Of a stretch of 64,000 nucleotides of DNA, positions 33,271-44,744 are shown one piece after another. The translations under genes and the position numbers were made by a program. Within the stretch, counting starts at the first letter, position 1. The number at the start of each line of letters is the position of its first letter. This DNA comes from Botryosphaeria dothidea (Eukaryota; Ascomycota; Dothideomycetes; Botryosphaeriales; Botryosphaeriaceae). Below the pieces are notes generated by a model, which was given only the letters and a program-made list of their open reading frames with translations, made no database searches and was not told the DNA's origin. Where the stretch lies: contig WWBZ02000002.1 in assembly GCA_011503125.2 (NCBI GenBank), positions 1,364,001 through 1,428,000 on the forward strand. The letters are read 5' to 3'.

Positions 33271-34336
33271 ATGACGACGTACGCATTCGATGATCCGGAG
33301 CTAGCCCAGCTGAGAGGCAAAACTGTCCTCATTATCGGGGCTGCAAGTGGAATTGGATACGAGACGGTAAAATTGGCGCACAGTATGAAAAATCTTGCGA
33401 GCACACTTCTTTGCATGGGTCATTATGCTTACCCCTTTTGCCTAGGCAATGGAGCGAATGTTGCCATTGGTGATTGGAACGAAGCTCAGGGACAGGCGCT
33501 CGCGACCGAACTGAAAGAGTAAGTAAGCACTCAATTCTGACCCGATTTGATAAAGCTAAAAGACTCTGCGTTGCAGGAGAGTTCTCTTCCGTAAATGCGA
33601 TGTGTCGGCGTGGGACGACGTGCTCGAGCTCTTTCAGACGACCTGGAAGACCTTCGGCACCATCCATGCAGTCCTGTCGAATGCCGGCATCAATAAAGAA
33701 GACATCTTTAAAGACGAGGTCGACTACAATACGGGCAAATTGCTGCCACCAGACCTGAGGCTCGTTCAGGTTAATCTGATCGGAATGGTGTATGCGGTGA
33801 AATGCGCGGTGCACTACTTCGCGAAATGGCCAGAAACGCGCTGCCAAATTGTCTTGACGGGCTCGGCAGCCAGCTTTCTGGACACGCCGCCACTGCATCT
33901 GTACTGCGCATCCAAGGCCGGAGTGTTGGGGCTCATGCGATCGTTGCGAACCCAGCTTGTGGACAAGAACATTGTAAGCCAATTTTCACCATATTGCCTG
34001 CGATTTCAAACCTAACGGGGTCTGTAGACCATCAACATGGTTGCCCCGTGGATGACGGCCACTGCGATGACGACAGACCTCGCCGATACATGGGCAAACA
34101 CCTGGGGTCTGCCAGCGAACATGCCAGGCGGAGTAGGGCGAGCGCTCCTTCTGCCTGTGGTGAGGCCCGACGTCAACGGCAAATCATTCTTCATTGCTGG
34201 AAACAAAATCATCGATTTTGAGGATAAGTTGCACGACAGCCAACCGCTCTGGATGGGCGAGGAGCTCAGCAAGCACGTAGACGAGGGTCAGAGACGGCTG
34301 TTACCCGGCGACGCGCCGTGGACGATAAACTGTTGA
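33271..34336 (+). CDS. Short-chain dehydrogenase/reductase
   Basis: NAD(P)-dependent alcohol/ketone oxidoreductase of the classical SDR type, 296 residues, cytosolic. Four exons: 33271-33382, 33446-33518, 33577-33973, 34028-34336. The cofactor motif GAASGIG is at residues 23-29. The acidic 'GDWNEA' after beta-2 favours NAD(H). 'LSNAGI' replaces the common NNAG. The catalytic Ser is in VLTGSAASF and the YxxxK motif is YCASK. The ATG at 33271 was chosen because the open frame upstream lacks another ATG. It resembles 15-hydroxyprostaglandin dehydrogenase-like fungal SDRs. It lies head-to-head with the P450 and head-to-tail with a hydroxyacid dehydrogenase, so it may oxidise a P450-generated alcohol. 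Confidence 0.88.
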
Positions 34337-34767
34337 GCAAAATGACATAGAGAGTGAGTTCAGGGTTCAAGCAGCCCTGAGCTCGAGAGGAGCTCTGGCA
34401 TTTGTAGGAGGCCGATTGGGCTGTGTCCATGAGTCAGTCGCGATATACTTTCATCATTCCTGGGCTAGAAAAATGCCTCTTCGGCCATGTCTTGGAAATT
34501 GTCCCAATCTGATTCGATCTTGGAGGGTTCGCGGTGCATGTTTGCAGAGGCATGGGCGTGTGAGAGTTGACCAAGTGACGTATGGCCGTGTCACCGCCTG
34601 TCGATAATACTTTCGAAGGAGCCACGCCCTATGGATGATCAGTAGTGGGGGACAGGATGGCTAGCTGGAATTCGGTGCCGGTGAGTTCTCGCGGTTGAGA
34701 ACATCTTTCTCCCCCAATTTGATCCAAAAAATCGACTTTTGGTTGCCCACCAGCTGCAAAAGACGCC
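34337..34767. other. Intergenic region
   Basis: Spacer between the SDR and the hydroxyacid dehydrogenase, same strand. No feature recognised. Confidence 0.5.
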
Positions 34768-35834
34768 ATGGTGCATCACCGAATCGTCGCGCTCGAAGCG
34801 GTGCACACGGCCCCGCCAACATTCGAGCTCCCGCACCCGCACACCTACGACATCGACGTCTACCACCGCACCGAGCCGCACCAGCTGCACGAACGCATCC
34901 GCGATGCCTCCATCATCATCGATGTCGTCCATCCCATCCGCGCCGCCGCGCTCGACCCGGCAGTCACGCCCAACCTCAAGCTGATCGCCCTCATGGCCGC
35001 CGGCACCGACTGCGTCGACCTCGACGCCTGCCGCAAGCGAGGCATCCGCGTCATGAACTGCGCCCACGCCAACGTCCAGAGCGTCGCCGAGCACGCCCTG
35101 GGCCTATACTTCGCCGCCCGCCGCCGAACGCTGATAATGCACGAGCGGACGGTCGGCACGCTGGGCGACGGCAGCGAGTGGGTCGCCAACAACACCTTGA
35201 CGCCGCACATGCGTGCCGCGGGTCGCGCGCCGCTGAACTGCGACGAGGAGGTTGTTGCCATCATTGGCAATGGCGGCATTGGTGAGTCCTGGAGTCGGAC
35301 GGTCAGAGAGATCCTTGTGCTGACAGACGGACGACAGGCAAACGCTTCGCACACCTCGCCCGCCAGATGGGCATGCGCGTGCTCGTCGCGGCCAGGAAGG
35401 GCGACAGCAAACCTCAGCCCGACCGCGTGTCGTTCGAAGAGGCCCTTGCTAAGGCTACCGTCCTCGTCCTCACCTGCCCTCGCACCCCGGAAACAGCGAA
35501 CCTGCTCTCGACCGCCGAGTTCGAGAAGATGCGACCCGAGGCTGTTCTCATAAACGTGTCGCGTGGTGGAATCGTCGACGAGCCAGCGCTCCTGCAAGCA
35601 CTGAAAGACGGACGGATAGCTGGTGCAGCATCGGACGTCTTCGCGCCGGAACCCGCAATAGGCGGCGAGAATGCAAACAACGTGTTGCTCGGTCCGGAGA
35701 CACGAGGCTTGAACTTGACGGTCAGTCCGCACGTTGCTTGGTTTGGTGAGAAGACGATGGAGAACTATCAGCGAATTCTGAAGGAGAACATTGAAGGATG
35801 GGTTGTAGGCAAGGAGCAAAACGTCGTTGCTTGA
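34768..35834 (+). CDS. D-isomer-specific 2-hydroxyacid dehydrogenase
   Basis: NAD(P)-dependent reduction of a 2-oxoacid to the D-2-hydroxyacid (or reverse), cytosolic. 336 residues in two exons, 34768-35281 and 35338-35834. The intron falls inside the Rossmann GxGxxG loop (AIIGNGGIG|KRFAHLARQMG). 'NLKLIALMAAGTDCVDLDAC' belongs to the substrate-binding domain. The catalytic residues are in NVSRGGIVDE (Arg), DVFAPEP (Glu) and SPHVAW (His). The length and motifs fit the glycerate/hydroxypyruvate or phenyllactate-type subgroup; substrate cannot be decided. Confidence 0.9.
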
Positions 35835-36201
35835 GCAGGTTTGATCCCTCCAAAAGAAGGTAAATCTTCCCCTCCCGGCCTCAGACCCGAGGGCACATCC
35901 TAGGTTACCTGTGCGCGAAAGAATTCCATTGGCTTCGAAGTTGCTTGCCAAGAATCATTTCTGAAAGAGTATCGATCCACGCTCTCTCGACTTGGGGTCA
36001 CTAGTGCTGGGGTGACAGTGAAGACATCATGCGAATTGATGTTGATATCAAGTTGTGGTGGCTTAGAACGATACTACGCCCCCACGTGTGATTGGTTTGC
36101 ATGTTGTAAGCCCGGCTCAGCCCCATCGCTTACTCTCCTACATAAGACTCTTGACTTTCCACTTACATTTTCCTACCTGCTCCCTGAGGCGTCATTTCGA
36201 C
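35835..36201. other. Intergenic region
   Basis: Hydroxyacid dehydrogenase 3' flank and HET gene promoter. The HET open frame extends back without an ATG to before 36100; nothing else seen. Confidence 0.5.
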
Positions 36202-38331
36202 ATGCCGCACAAGAAGATCCCAACGCGAGGGACTAAACGCAAGCGCAATCACAGGCTTTCTCTCGACGCAGGATCAGATCTGTGTCCCAGGTGCCGCGCC
36301 ATCTGTTTAGACGAAATCCTTGTACAGGAAATACGCGATCGTAGCGGTGAACTTGTGCTTGATTTGGGTTCCACCACAGATATCGTCTCGCATCCAGATT
36401 GTTCTCTGTGTCGCGCCCTTTTGTCCATCACGCCACCATCGAAGGAGAATATCGGTTACCACTTGCGTGCTGTCCCTAACATACTGGTACATTCACATCG
36501 AGCGTCACTTAAAGCAGAACGACGAAAACTGGGCATACCTCCAGATTACCAAGGACCGACTTGGCTGGCAGTCTTACCAAACAATCTGTCCACACAGGCT
36601 ACGGAAAGGGTACAAGAGGTCTCGAAAAGTATCTCGCGCTTCGGATGCCTGGCGCAGCATGAGCTCCAAAGCCCACGAGATGGCGGATTCAACATCGATG
36701 TCCGCCAGCTGGATGCCGATGCGGTTGACTTCGAGCTGATTTCAAGCTGGGTCAATTTCTGCGCGACTCATCATGGCCAAAACTGCGGCTCTGAAGCCGA
36801 CGGATCAGTCCCAGCACTCAGAGTCATCGATTGCGAGACTAGAGATGTAGTAATTGCCCCGCCCAATTGCAAGTACGCCGCACTCTCATACGTATGGGGC
36901 TCGGAATCAGTGGAAATACCCGATCTGGACAGGATACCAGACCCGTCTCCCAAGACCATCGAAGACGCCATCACCACAACCCTGAGACTTGGGCTCAGCT
37001 TCGTATGGATTGATCGCTATTGCATACCGCAGCATTTACCTCGGGAGAAACACATCCAGATCCAGAATATGCACAAGATCTACCGCGGCGCACAACTGAC
37101 CATAGTCGCAGCTGCCGGCAATGGGCCCAGCCATGGACTTCCGGGAGTGAGTTCACAGCCTCGGATCCAGCAGCCTCACGTCCGCTTCAGCTCTTGCCTT
37201 TTTCTTGGTACTCAACACGGCCCGCAGGAGGTAATTGAAAAAACCAAGTGGTCGACTCGGGCGTGGACGCTGCAAGAGGCGCTCCTTTCCACTCGCCGGC
37301 TCGTGTTCACGGACCACCAAGTGTACTTCCAGTGCAATCGTATGGACTGTTGTGAGGCGATTGCAAAGCCATTGCACAGCTTGTACGCTGTGGACAGCAA
37401 GAAGATGAAAACGGGAAACCACGCAGGCTACTTCGCCATCAATGGAATTGGCCAGGAGCCTTTCGATGTGTGGGGTCGGATATCTGAATATTCAAAACGT
37501 CATCTCAGCTATGACAGCGATGCGCTCAACGGTATGATGGGCATCCTGCAAACATTCCAAGAGACGAAATGGTCGAGACGTCGAGCTTCACATCTGTGGG
37601 GACTTCCGATCATCATGGAGCCGCATGAGCCTTGGTCCGCGTGTGTAGCCGCCTCCCTCTGTTGGAAACTGACGCAGCCAGCTCAGCGCCGCGACGGCTT
37701 CCCTAGCTGGTCTTGGACAGGTTGGAAAGGTGTAGTCGACAGTGGAAGCAGCTCACCTGCAAAGAAAAAGCAGCTCCTTGGGAACATTACCGGCTTCACC
37801 AACATTGACCTTCGGTTTGAGGTTGAGGATGGATCCCTCGTGGGGCAGGAGTCCAGCAGTCCAGATATTCTTGCTGTCATTGAGGGCAATCGGGCGCGGC
37901 TCACGAGGTTCCTTCATATCAAGTCTCAGTTTGTAGAGCTGAGGATCAGTCGGGCGAATGGCAAGCCTCCAGCAGCCGCGTCGGCCTATGCGGATCGCTC
38001 TTCTATGTGGACTTGGCAGGCCGTTTTCATACCTCCGGAAAGCAGGAAGGGCGAACCGGTACCAGAATATTGGGTCCAGGAATCCGATGTGTTCGGTTTT
38101 GAGCTAACGGCAGCCATGGTACCGGGACAGGAACTTTACGAATGTTTGGCTGCGGAGCAAACATGGCAGGGCATCATCCTGCACCAGCCCAGCAGTGCTA
38201 AAATTACCTTGTTGGTCATTCAAGAAAGAGGGACAGGGGTTGAGCGTGTTGGCGTTGTGCGGCTTCATAATCTGTTGGCGGCCTATATCGGGAGGTTCCA
38301 GACGGGAACACGGGAAGTACGACTTGGTTGA
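36202..38331 (+). CDS. HET-domain protein
   Basis: Fungal heterokaryon-incompatibility-type protein, 709 residues, intronless. The HET core shows its three conserved blocks: YAALSYVWGSESV, FVWIDRYCIPQ and 'IYRGAQLTIVAAAG'. A downstream block 'STRAWTLQEALLSTRRLVFTDHQVYFQC' and the 'FPSWSWTGWKG' motif are also typical. The N-terminus has two CxxC pairs (LCPRCRAICL and HPDCSLCRALL), possibly zinc binding. HET domains are TIR-like and can trigger cell death on fusion of unlike hyphae, but most family members are untested. This is the first of three HET genes within 12 kb. Confidence 0.9.
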   Translation: MPHKKIPTRGTKRKRNHRLSLDAGSDLCPRCRAICLDEILVQEIRDRSGELVLDLGSTTDIVSHPDCSLCRALLSITPPSKENIGYHLRAVPNILVHSHRASLKAERRKLGIPPDYQGPTWLAVLPNNLSTQATERVQEVSKSISRFGCLAQHELQSPRDGGFNIDVRQLDADAVDFELISSWVNFCATHHGQNCGSEADGSVPALRVIDCETRDVVIAPPNCKYAALSYVWGSESVEIPDLDRIPDPSPKTIEDAITTTLRLGLSFVWIDRYCIPQHLPREKHIQIQNMHKIYRGAQLTIVAAAGNGPSHGLPGVSSQPRIQQPHVRFSSCLFLGTQHGPQEVIEKTKWSTRAWTLQEALLSTRRLVFTDHQVYFQCNRMDCCEAIAKPLHSLYAVDSKKMKTGNHAGYFAINGIGQEPFDVWGRISEYSKRHLSYDSDALNGMMGILQTFQETKWSRRRASHLWGLPIIMEPHEPWSACVAASLCWKLTQPAQRRDGFPSWSWTGWKGVVDSGSSSPAKKKQLLGNITGFTNIDLRFEVEDGSLVGQESSSPDILAVIEGNRARLTRFLHIKSQFVELRISRANGKPPAAASAYADRSSMWTWQAVFIPPESRKGEPVPEYWVQESDVFGFELTAAMVPGQELYECLAAEQTWQGIILHQPSSAKITLLVIQERGTGVERVGVVRLHNLLAAYIGRFQTGTREVRLG

Positions 38332-38594
38332 AGAATACACAAACAGCTTTTCTAAACTTCGATATCTTTCACCAGGCTTCATCCTCTTCCGTAGTCCTAA
38401 CATGCAGCACGTAGGCACGTGCTAGCGTGCTCCACGAGCCGCGCTGCTGCCTGCAGTTGCCTGAGTTGCTGTTAGCGTCAGGCTCAATTTGGAGAACTAA
38501 ATCCTTCGCCTTCATCCGGGCCCAGCACTCTCCCAAAATAAAAGGTCCGCCACTCGCAGCAATATCTAAATTGCTGCAGATTGACCTTGCTGCC

Positions 38595-40486
38595 ATGGCG
38601 CGAACCACACAGATGGCGCGCGCGCGTGCGGCACGCTTCTCTTCATCCTCAGAAAGCTCTTCGCCTCCTTCACCAGATCGCCCCCGAACCCGTTCGCCTG
38701 AGCCTTATACGTATCCACCTCCACCTCCACCAGTGACCCGGACCCAACGTCCAGGTTTCGGATTGCCCTTGAGCTGGAGGCCCGGTGACTACTATAGATC
38801 TCGACATCGACCATTCTTTCCCAACGCTGTCTCGCTATGGTCGGCCAAGGAGACGACGGTCCGCGAGAAGTCAATGCTGGCGGTGATGAACCTGCTCACC
38901 GACAAAGACGAGTGGCGCCGGAAAGTCTTCGACGGGAACATTGTGGAGCGTTGGCGGAAAGAGGCCGTCACCACGGAGGGCGAAGGCTTCAGCGACGAGA
39001 TGTTCGACTTCGTAAGTTGAGGGCAGACTATTCAAAATCCCATTACTATGAAACCCCGTAGTGCATTGCTGAGCTTCGTGACAAAGCTCAACGACACAAA
39101 AACTCCGGAATGGTGGCCGTGCTTGACGGAGCGGCCGGCGTCGTGAAGTCGGACTCTATCATTCCAACGCAACTGAAGGAAGCACTCAAAGCTGCCGTGA
39201 AGCCGCTCGAGGATGTACCCGAAAAGGACCGAGATTGGCATCCCGGATCTAACGGTCAAGTTCTTGATCTCGTCTTTCCGTCCTTGTTCCCTCTGATGTA
39301 CGGCCGATCGAAAATAATTCCAGAGGGCGAGCTCGGCCTTGCCGATGCTTTATCCTTTACAGGGGCCACCGAAACAATGCCGTCCCCATCGGAAGAAGAG
39401 AATAGGGAAGACATGAGTTCCACGGGCAAATATCTTCCGCTTAGCCTCTGGTCCGGGAAATATCAGTGGCGACCGGCCGAGGTGCGCTTCTCCGGAGACT
39501 CGGATGTCAAGCTCACCAGCTACATCAACAACCTGCATCCGATCCACCACAAAGAGCTGTACTCAGTCCTCGAAGACCTCATCGCCAAAGTCATCCCCGC
39601 CTGGTCCCTCACCCTCGGGATTCTGAACCGAAAACTGCTCAAGGAGCAGGACCTCCGCATCCCCTGCCCCAACGGCGCCGAGTACGAGAACGAGGACGAC
39701 GACGACGACGACGAAGATGACGAAGACGACGACGAAACCTACACATCCTGGGACGAATACGTCCGCCGCCGCGACGCCCGCCGCACCCTCATCCCGCCCC
39801 AACCCCGCCCCTACCGCTCCAAGCCTCCACCCTCCTTCGACCTCCGCACAAGCTTCGCCGCCCAAGGCCTGCAAGTCATCGTCAAGCTCGCCACCATCCA
39901 GCTCACGCCGGACAACCCGCACTACGCCGGCGGCGCCTGGCACGTCGAGGGCTGCCTCAACGAGCGCATCTGCGCCACCGCGCTGTACTACTACGACAGC
40001 GCCAACATCGCTGACGACGACGACGGCCCGCTCCTCGCGTTCCGCCAGCGCATCGGCACGTGGGACCTGTACATGCACAAGACGCACGGGCAAGGCGACT
40101 ACAGCGGCGTCGAGCATCTGTACGGCATCGAGAGCGACGGCGCGGCGGTGCAGGCCGTCGGGGCGGTGCGCACGCGCGAGGGCCGGCTGGTGTGCTTCCC
40201 GAACGCGTTTCAGCACCGCGTCCGGCCGTTTGGGCTGCGCGACCGGGACCGGCCCGGGCATAGGAAGCTGGTGGCGCTGCTTCTGGTGGATCCGTATCAG
40301 CGGGTGCTGTCGACGGCGAACGTGCCGCCGCAGCAGAGAGAGGGGTCCGAGGGCGAGGGCGAAGGGCGGGTGTCGTTGGGGGAGGCGAGGGAGGTGCGGC
40401 TGGATTTGATGGAGGAGCGGAGGGCGTATCAGGAGGGCGTGCAGCAGTCGATGGATGAGACGACGTTTAATTTCTGCGAGCATTGA
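38595..40486 (+). CDS. DUF4246 protein, putative 2-oxoglutarate/Fe(II) dioxygenase-like
   Basis: 613 residues in two exons, 38595-39011 and 39062-40486. It begins with a Ser/Pro-rich disordered region. The DUF4246 landmarks follow: 'FPSLFPLMYGRSKII', LTSYINNLHPIHHKELY, LQVIVKLATIQLTPDNPHY and 'GGAWHVEGCLNERICATALYYYDS'. The 'WHVEG' segment with a later 'NAFQHRVRPF' looks like a His-x-Glu...His metal site of a prolyl-hydroxylase-like fold, but activity is untested for the family. An acidic Asp/Glu run (about 39692-39740) forms an insertion before the last third. It overlaps no neighbour and lies 264 bases after the HET gene. Function unknown. Confidence 0.85.
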
Positions 40487-41069
40487 GAGGTGGTCATGAT
40501 AGGATTCTTGAAGGCTCTCGGTTAGAACTCATCAGCTTAACCTAGAAGTAAATGTTCCCATATTATCTACAGATATGCCGTGCCTCTCGTTTTAAAACTG
40601 TCTGTGAAAAGTTATGGCCGCTTCCAGTGGTTGATACGCTCTACGAGAAGGCAGTAACGTCCCTGGAACCGTTCGGATGGTAGCAAATGTGCTCTAACTC
40701 TCCATATTACTCATGGGACCAAGCTAGCTGTAAATACTTTGGATCGTTGTGGTCAGGGTACGTCGCCGACCAAGCTGACTCAAGTAACCTTTATATTGCT
40801 TGAACCGGAATGTGGGCCTGCCGAGCCATCTTGCAAAGGAACGTGCACTCGGATGCGGCTTCAGTCTTCGGTCCGCGGGAGGAGGGCGTCTTCGAGCCCT
40901 AGCACGAACATCGTGTAATTATGTGCGCTCAGGGAAGAGAGGCAGGCTCGGACCGGATGCGAGGACGCTCTCAGCCTCCGAGAAAGATCTTCGCGAGGCT
41001 GAGACAACACTCGGCTCGAGACTTCCTTTCTACCTATATCTCTTACAGCAAAACTTCTCGTTTTCGAGA
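40487..41069. other. Intergenic region
   Basis: Spacer before the second SDR gene. Open frames reach back from the SDR but add no recognisable sequence. Confidence 0.5.
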
Positions 41070-42019
41070 ATGGACTTTTCGGGGAAAATCGTGCTCGTCA
41101 CCGGCTCGGCTGGCGGGCTGGGTAAGGCGATTGCAGAGGCCTACCTGAAAGCCGGCGCAAACGTCTCCGTCTGCGACATCAACCAGGACCGCGTCAAGCA
41201 AACTGCCGACGAATTCAGCAAGGCCTACGGCGAGGACAAGTACCTTGCTACCGTCACCGACGTCACCAACGACGCCTCGGTCAGTGATGTGTTCTCCAAG
41301 ACGCTTGAGAAGTTCGGCCGCCTCGACGTTCTGGTCAACAACGCAGGCATCGCAGACAAGTAAGGCAACGGCCCCCCACCTCTTTAGCGCAGTACAGAAA
41401 GTTGATGACGCGCAGATTCGACCCTGTCGGCGATATCGAGCGCTCTCTCTGGGACCGCGTCATGGCCATCAACCTGACCGCACCCTTCCTCTTCTCGAAG
41501 CTCGCCGTCAACCACTTCCTCAAGCAAGATCCGACCGGCGGCATCATCGTGAACATCGCCTCCGCCGCGTCGGTCAAGACCTGCATCGCCGGTAAGTCGA
41601 ATCTCCCTCTTTTACCCCGCCAATCTCCACCTCCTGACTTCAGCAACATCCAATGTTCCTTTTTGCACACCCCTCGAGGGCCATCGAAACGACCAAAAGC
41701 TGACTCGATCTCCGCAGGCGCCGCCTACACGGCCTCCAAGCACGGCCTGCTCGGCCTGACCAAGAACACGGCCGCCATGTACAACGCCAAGAACATCCGC
41801 GCCGTCGCCGTGCTGCCCGGCGGCATGCAGACCAACATCACCGACGCCATGGCCCAGGGCATGAACATGGACGGCTACGGCGTCGCCAAGCAGCAGATGA
41901 TCGCGTCGCTGTCCGACGTCGCCGACGTCGCCCAGACGGTTCTGTTCTACTCGAGCCCCGGCGCCAAAAGCAGCAATGGCGCCGTCGTCACCGTCGATGC
42001 GGGCTGGTTGGCATTTTAA
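41070..42019 (+). CDS. Short-chain dehydrogenase/reductase, classical type
   Basis: NAD(P)-dependent oxidoreductase, 255 residues, cytosolic. Three exons: 41070-41359, 41416-41591, 41718-42019. The cofactor loop is TGSAGGLG at residues 11-18, with 'VCDINQD' (Asp after beta-2, favouring NAD), then NNAGI, the Ser of 'IVNIASAASV', and YTASK at the active site. The C-terminal 'SSNGAVVTVDAGWLAF' is the standard end of glucose/3-oxoacyl reductase-like SDRs. It is not similar in detail to the SDR at 33271. It is convergent with the HET gene at 42485. Substrate unknown. Confidence 0.9.
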
Positions 42020-42484
42020 GCGGAGGAACGTTTTCGCGAAGGATTGAGGAATTCGGGGAGTTGTGTGCATGGAGGACGGGATGGCCGAAGGGGTTTATCC
42101 GTGGGCTTTGCTCTGATGAAGTCGAGAGAAGGTGCTTGTCTAGCACCGGCAGCTGTTTAAGCTTAAAAGGACACCGCAGAGGGGAATAGCTTTTTGCCAT
42201 TGTGCCAGGTTTGTGGGCGCGGCCGTTGGCGGGCGGACTTGCAGACGTCGTATTCGGATTCGGACAGCGAGACGCAATGTTTGAGGGCCTGGGGTGGCTG
42301 TGTACCTACTGAATCATGGCCTGCATGGGAATAAAGGGCACAATCATGAAATGAACGAGAACTACGTAAGTTTTTCTCTCATATACTGAAACTGAGACAG
42401 TAGACCACGTGCATGGTAGTAACAGAGAACCACACTCTTAACCTTACAAGCCATAGTCATGAAGAAAACTTCCACCTGATCTTT
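42020..42484. other. Intergenic region between convergent genes
   Basis: 3' flanks of the SDR and HET genes; no feature recognised. Confidence 0.5.
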
Positions 42485-44744
42485 TCACACAATCTTGATC
42501 ATAAACATATGGCTTACAAATGACGGAACCTTCTCCCTTCCAAACTTTTCATGTTCACTTTCTTCCTCGTGATCAGATTCGTCTATTCCACACAGTCCGA
42601 GACCCTCCAGGTAACCTTCGCCCATTCGGAAGAATCTCCCCGCATCAATGTTAAACTCGTACTGCCACATGCCGTCTGCAGTAGCACCCTGAATCCCGGT
42701 AGACAGCGTCGAAGATGTCATTTCCCTTACACTCAGTGCGAAGCATCCGATTCGAATGTACTGGCCGCGTAAATTGTTGTTCCTGGCCAGAATCACTCCT
42801 GTGATGGCTACGCGGACCTCCAGTTTCCCACTTGTGTCTGGCTTGGATCCACCTGAATATTGATGCAATATCGGTGCCAAATACACATGGTCTCTTGGTG
42901 CCAGCAGCTCATCTAGGCTATTCTCTCTTTCATCGTAACGCAGCGACAAGGAAATTGGAATGCGATTCTGCGCAGTGCACTGTTCGCACTTCTCCATGAC
43001 ATCCCGCGGGAGCTTCCAGAGAAAACAGGCTACGCGAATGAAGCCGTCTGTGATTTCTTGGAAGGGGTCATCGCCGATTGGGGAAACGCGACTCTCCAGC
43101 ACATCCATCAGGTTATTTTCCGCCCTAGTCTCGAGGGGGCTCCAATTGGCAGTGTGGACGGCCATATCGACGGATACCCAAGACCATGATGGTGCCACAC
43201 TCCTGCCTGGCGGTCTGGCAGGCGCTGTTGACCACCCATTATTCGGCCGCGTCAGCGTCCACAACAGCTGCTGCGGGAGAAACTTGGACCACATCCCTGC
43301 AAGATACGTGACCTCCTCCCCGGGACATAGCCGCGCCCATCTCTCCGCCATCTCACACGCGATCGCCGAGAAGGCCGGCAGCTTGTCCGTGCTATGCATG
43401 AGTTGAGCCTTGGAGTACACCTGCACCAGCTTGCTCCACGCTTGCATCAACTCACTCGCGCTCTGGATGGCGTCGAGGTTTCGATAAGATGCCTTACTAA
43501 GCAATTCGACCACCTCCTTTGTTCTTCTGGAGTCGTCCATCACGGGGAACGCCTCCGACGCAGCGCTTGAGATGCATTCCCAGTATACGGTATCGCGGCC
43601 AAAGTGGAGGATGCGCGGCGCCATGTACCACTCCTGGATGACCCAGCCACGCTGGTACAGCGGGGAGTGGGCACCGAAGAGGCCGTTGGGGGCATTCGAC
43701 TGCGTGGCGAAGTGCGTAGTGGCGTTGTCTGTCTTCGCGGTGATGACGAGGGGCTCGAGCAGATTGGGTGCGCGGTGGAAGAAGCAGCCGACAGTGCCGT
43801 CACGAGCGGCGGTGGCAGCGATGTTGGCCAACGCGTTGCGATACACAAGGCCCATGACCGTGCACTCTCTCCTCCAATCTTCTTTGTCGTCCTGGATTAT
43901 GCAAAGGGAGTCTATCCAAATATATGAGAGGCCGAGGAAGCGGACAACGGAGATAGCCTCGCGAAAGGTTTTGGGAAGGTCAGCGAGCGGAATCGAGGAG
44001 CGGAAGGCCGAGAATTTCTTGGACCCCAGCTTGAGCGGTTGGTGTTTGCCCCAGCAGTGGCTTAGAGAGAGGTATCGCGTCTCTGGGGGTATTTCGTCTC
44101 GCAGGCACAGACGAACATGAGATCCTGATTGGTCGATGTGAAGGAGCCGTGTTGGGAGCCAGTTTGATTTTGCATGCCGAGTGCATTCTGTATGGCCATT
44201 CAGGCATTCGGATAGCCACTGTCGGGCTTGGCCAAGACTGATGTCGCTTCCAGTGAATCTGCTACCATTCCCTTTCGGCAACGGGTGTGAAACTTCTGCT
44301 CTGAGTCAGTCTGATGGCCGGCCGACAGGTTCTCGAATGCTTAGCTTTCAACTTGTTCAGATATATCGTCAAGTTCATCTCCCCAACAGGATAAAACTCT
44401 ATGAACCAGTCCGTGTATGTTCCCTTTGGAAATCCTCCGAGTGTCCACCTGATGGGTATCTTGGCCTTAGTTTCGTCGGGCTTTTCACTTATCCTGTCCT
44501 GTGAAATAATATTTTCTCTCGTCCATACAAAAAGGCAAAGCTGACATCCTCTTGACGCTGATTCCTTAAGCTCCAAGGCGTTGGAATGGTGTTGTCCCGA
44601 TACATTCAGATATGATGCGTCGAGTCGGTTTGCGAAGAATATTTCTTGACATTTCTCGCAAAGCTCATGTGAAGAGGAAACGCGATAACCTGCGTCAGCA
44701 GTGGGAACAGGAAAGGGCGTATGGAAAACTTCGTCGTCCGCCAT
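42485..44744 (-). CDS. HET-domain protein
   Basis: 735 residues, two exons on the minus strand (44353-44744 and 42485-44300). The 52-bp intron has a weak GTTGAA donor but a good branch (CTGAC) and CAG acceptor, and joins 'NLTIYLNK' to AEVSHPLPKGN in frame. The N-terminus has CEKCQE and CQLC pairs. The HET core blocks are RYLSLSHCWGKHQPL, YIWIDSLCIIQDDKEDW and 'YRNALANIAATAARDGTVGCF', followed by PLYQRGWVIQEWYMAPRILHF and PSWSWVSVD. This is the 'LSHCWG' subclass, distinct from the other two HET genes here. It is divergent from the HET pseudogene at 45655. Role in non-self recognition is inferred only from family. Confidence 0.9.

Noticed and set aside
34860..35951. 363-codon minus-strand frame
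   Set aside because: Antisense to the hydroxyacid dehydrogenase, whose catalytic motifs and intron are clear.
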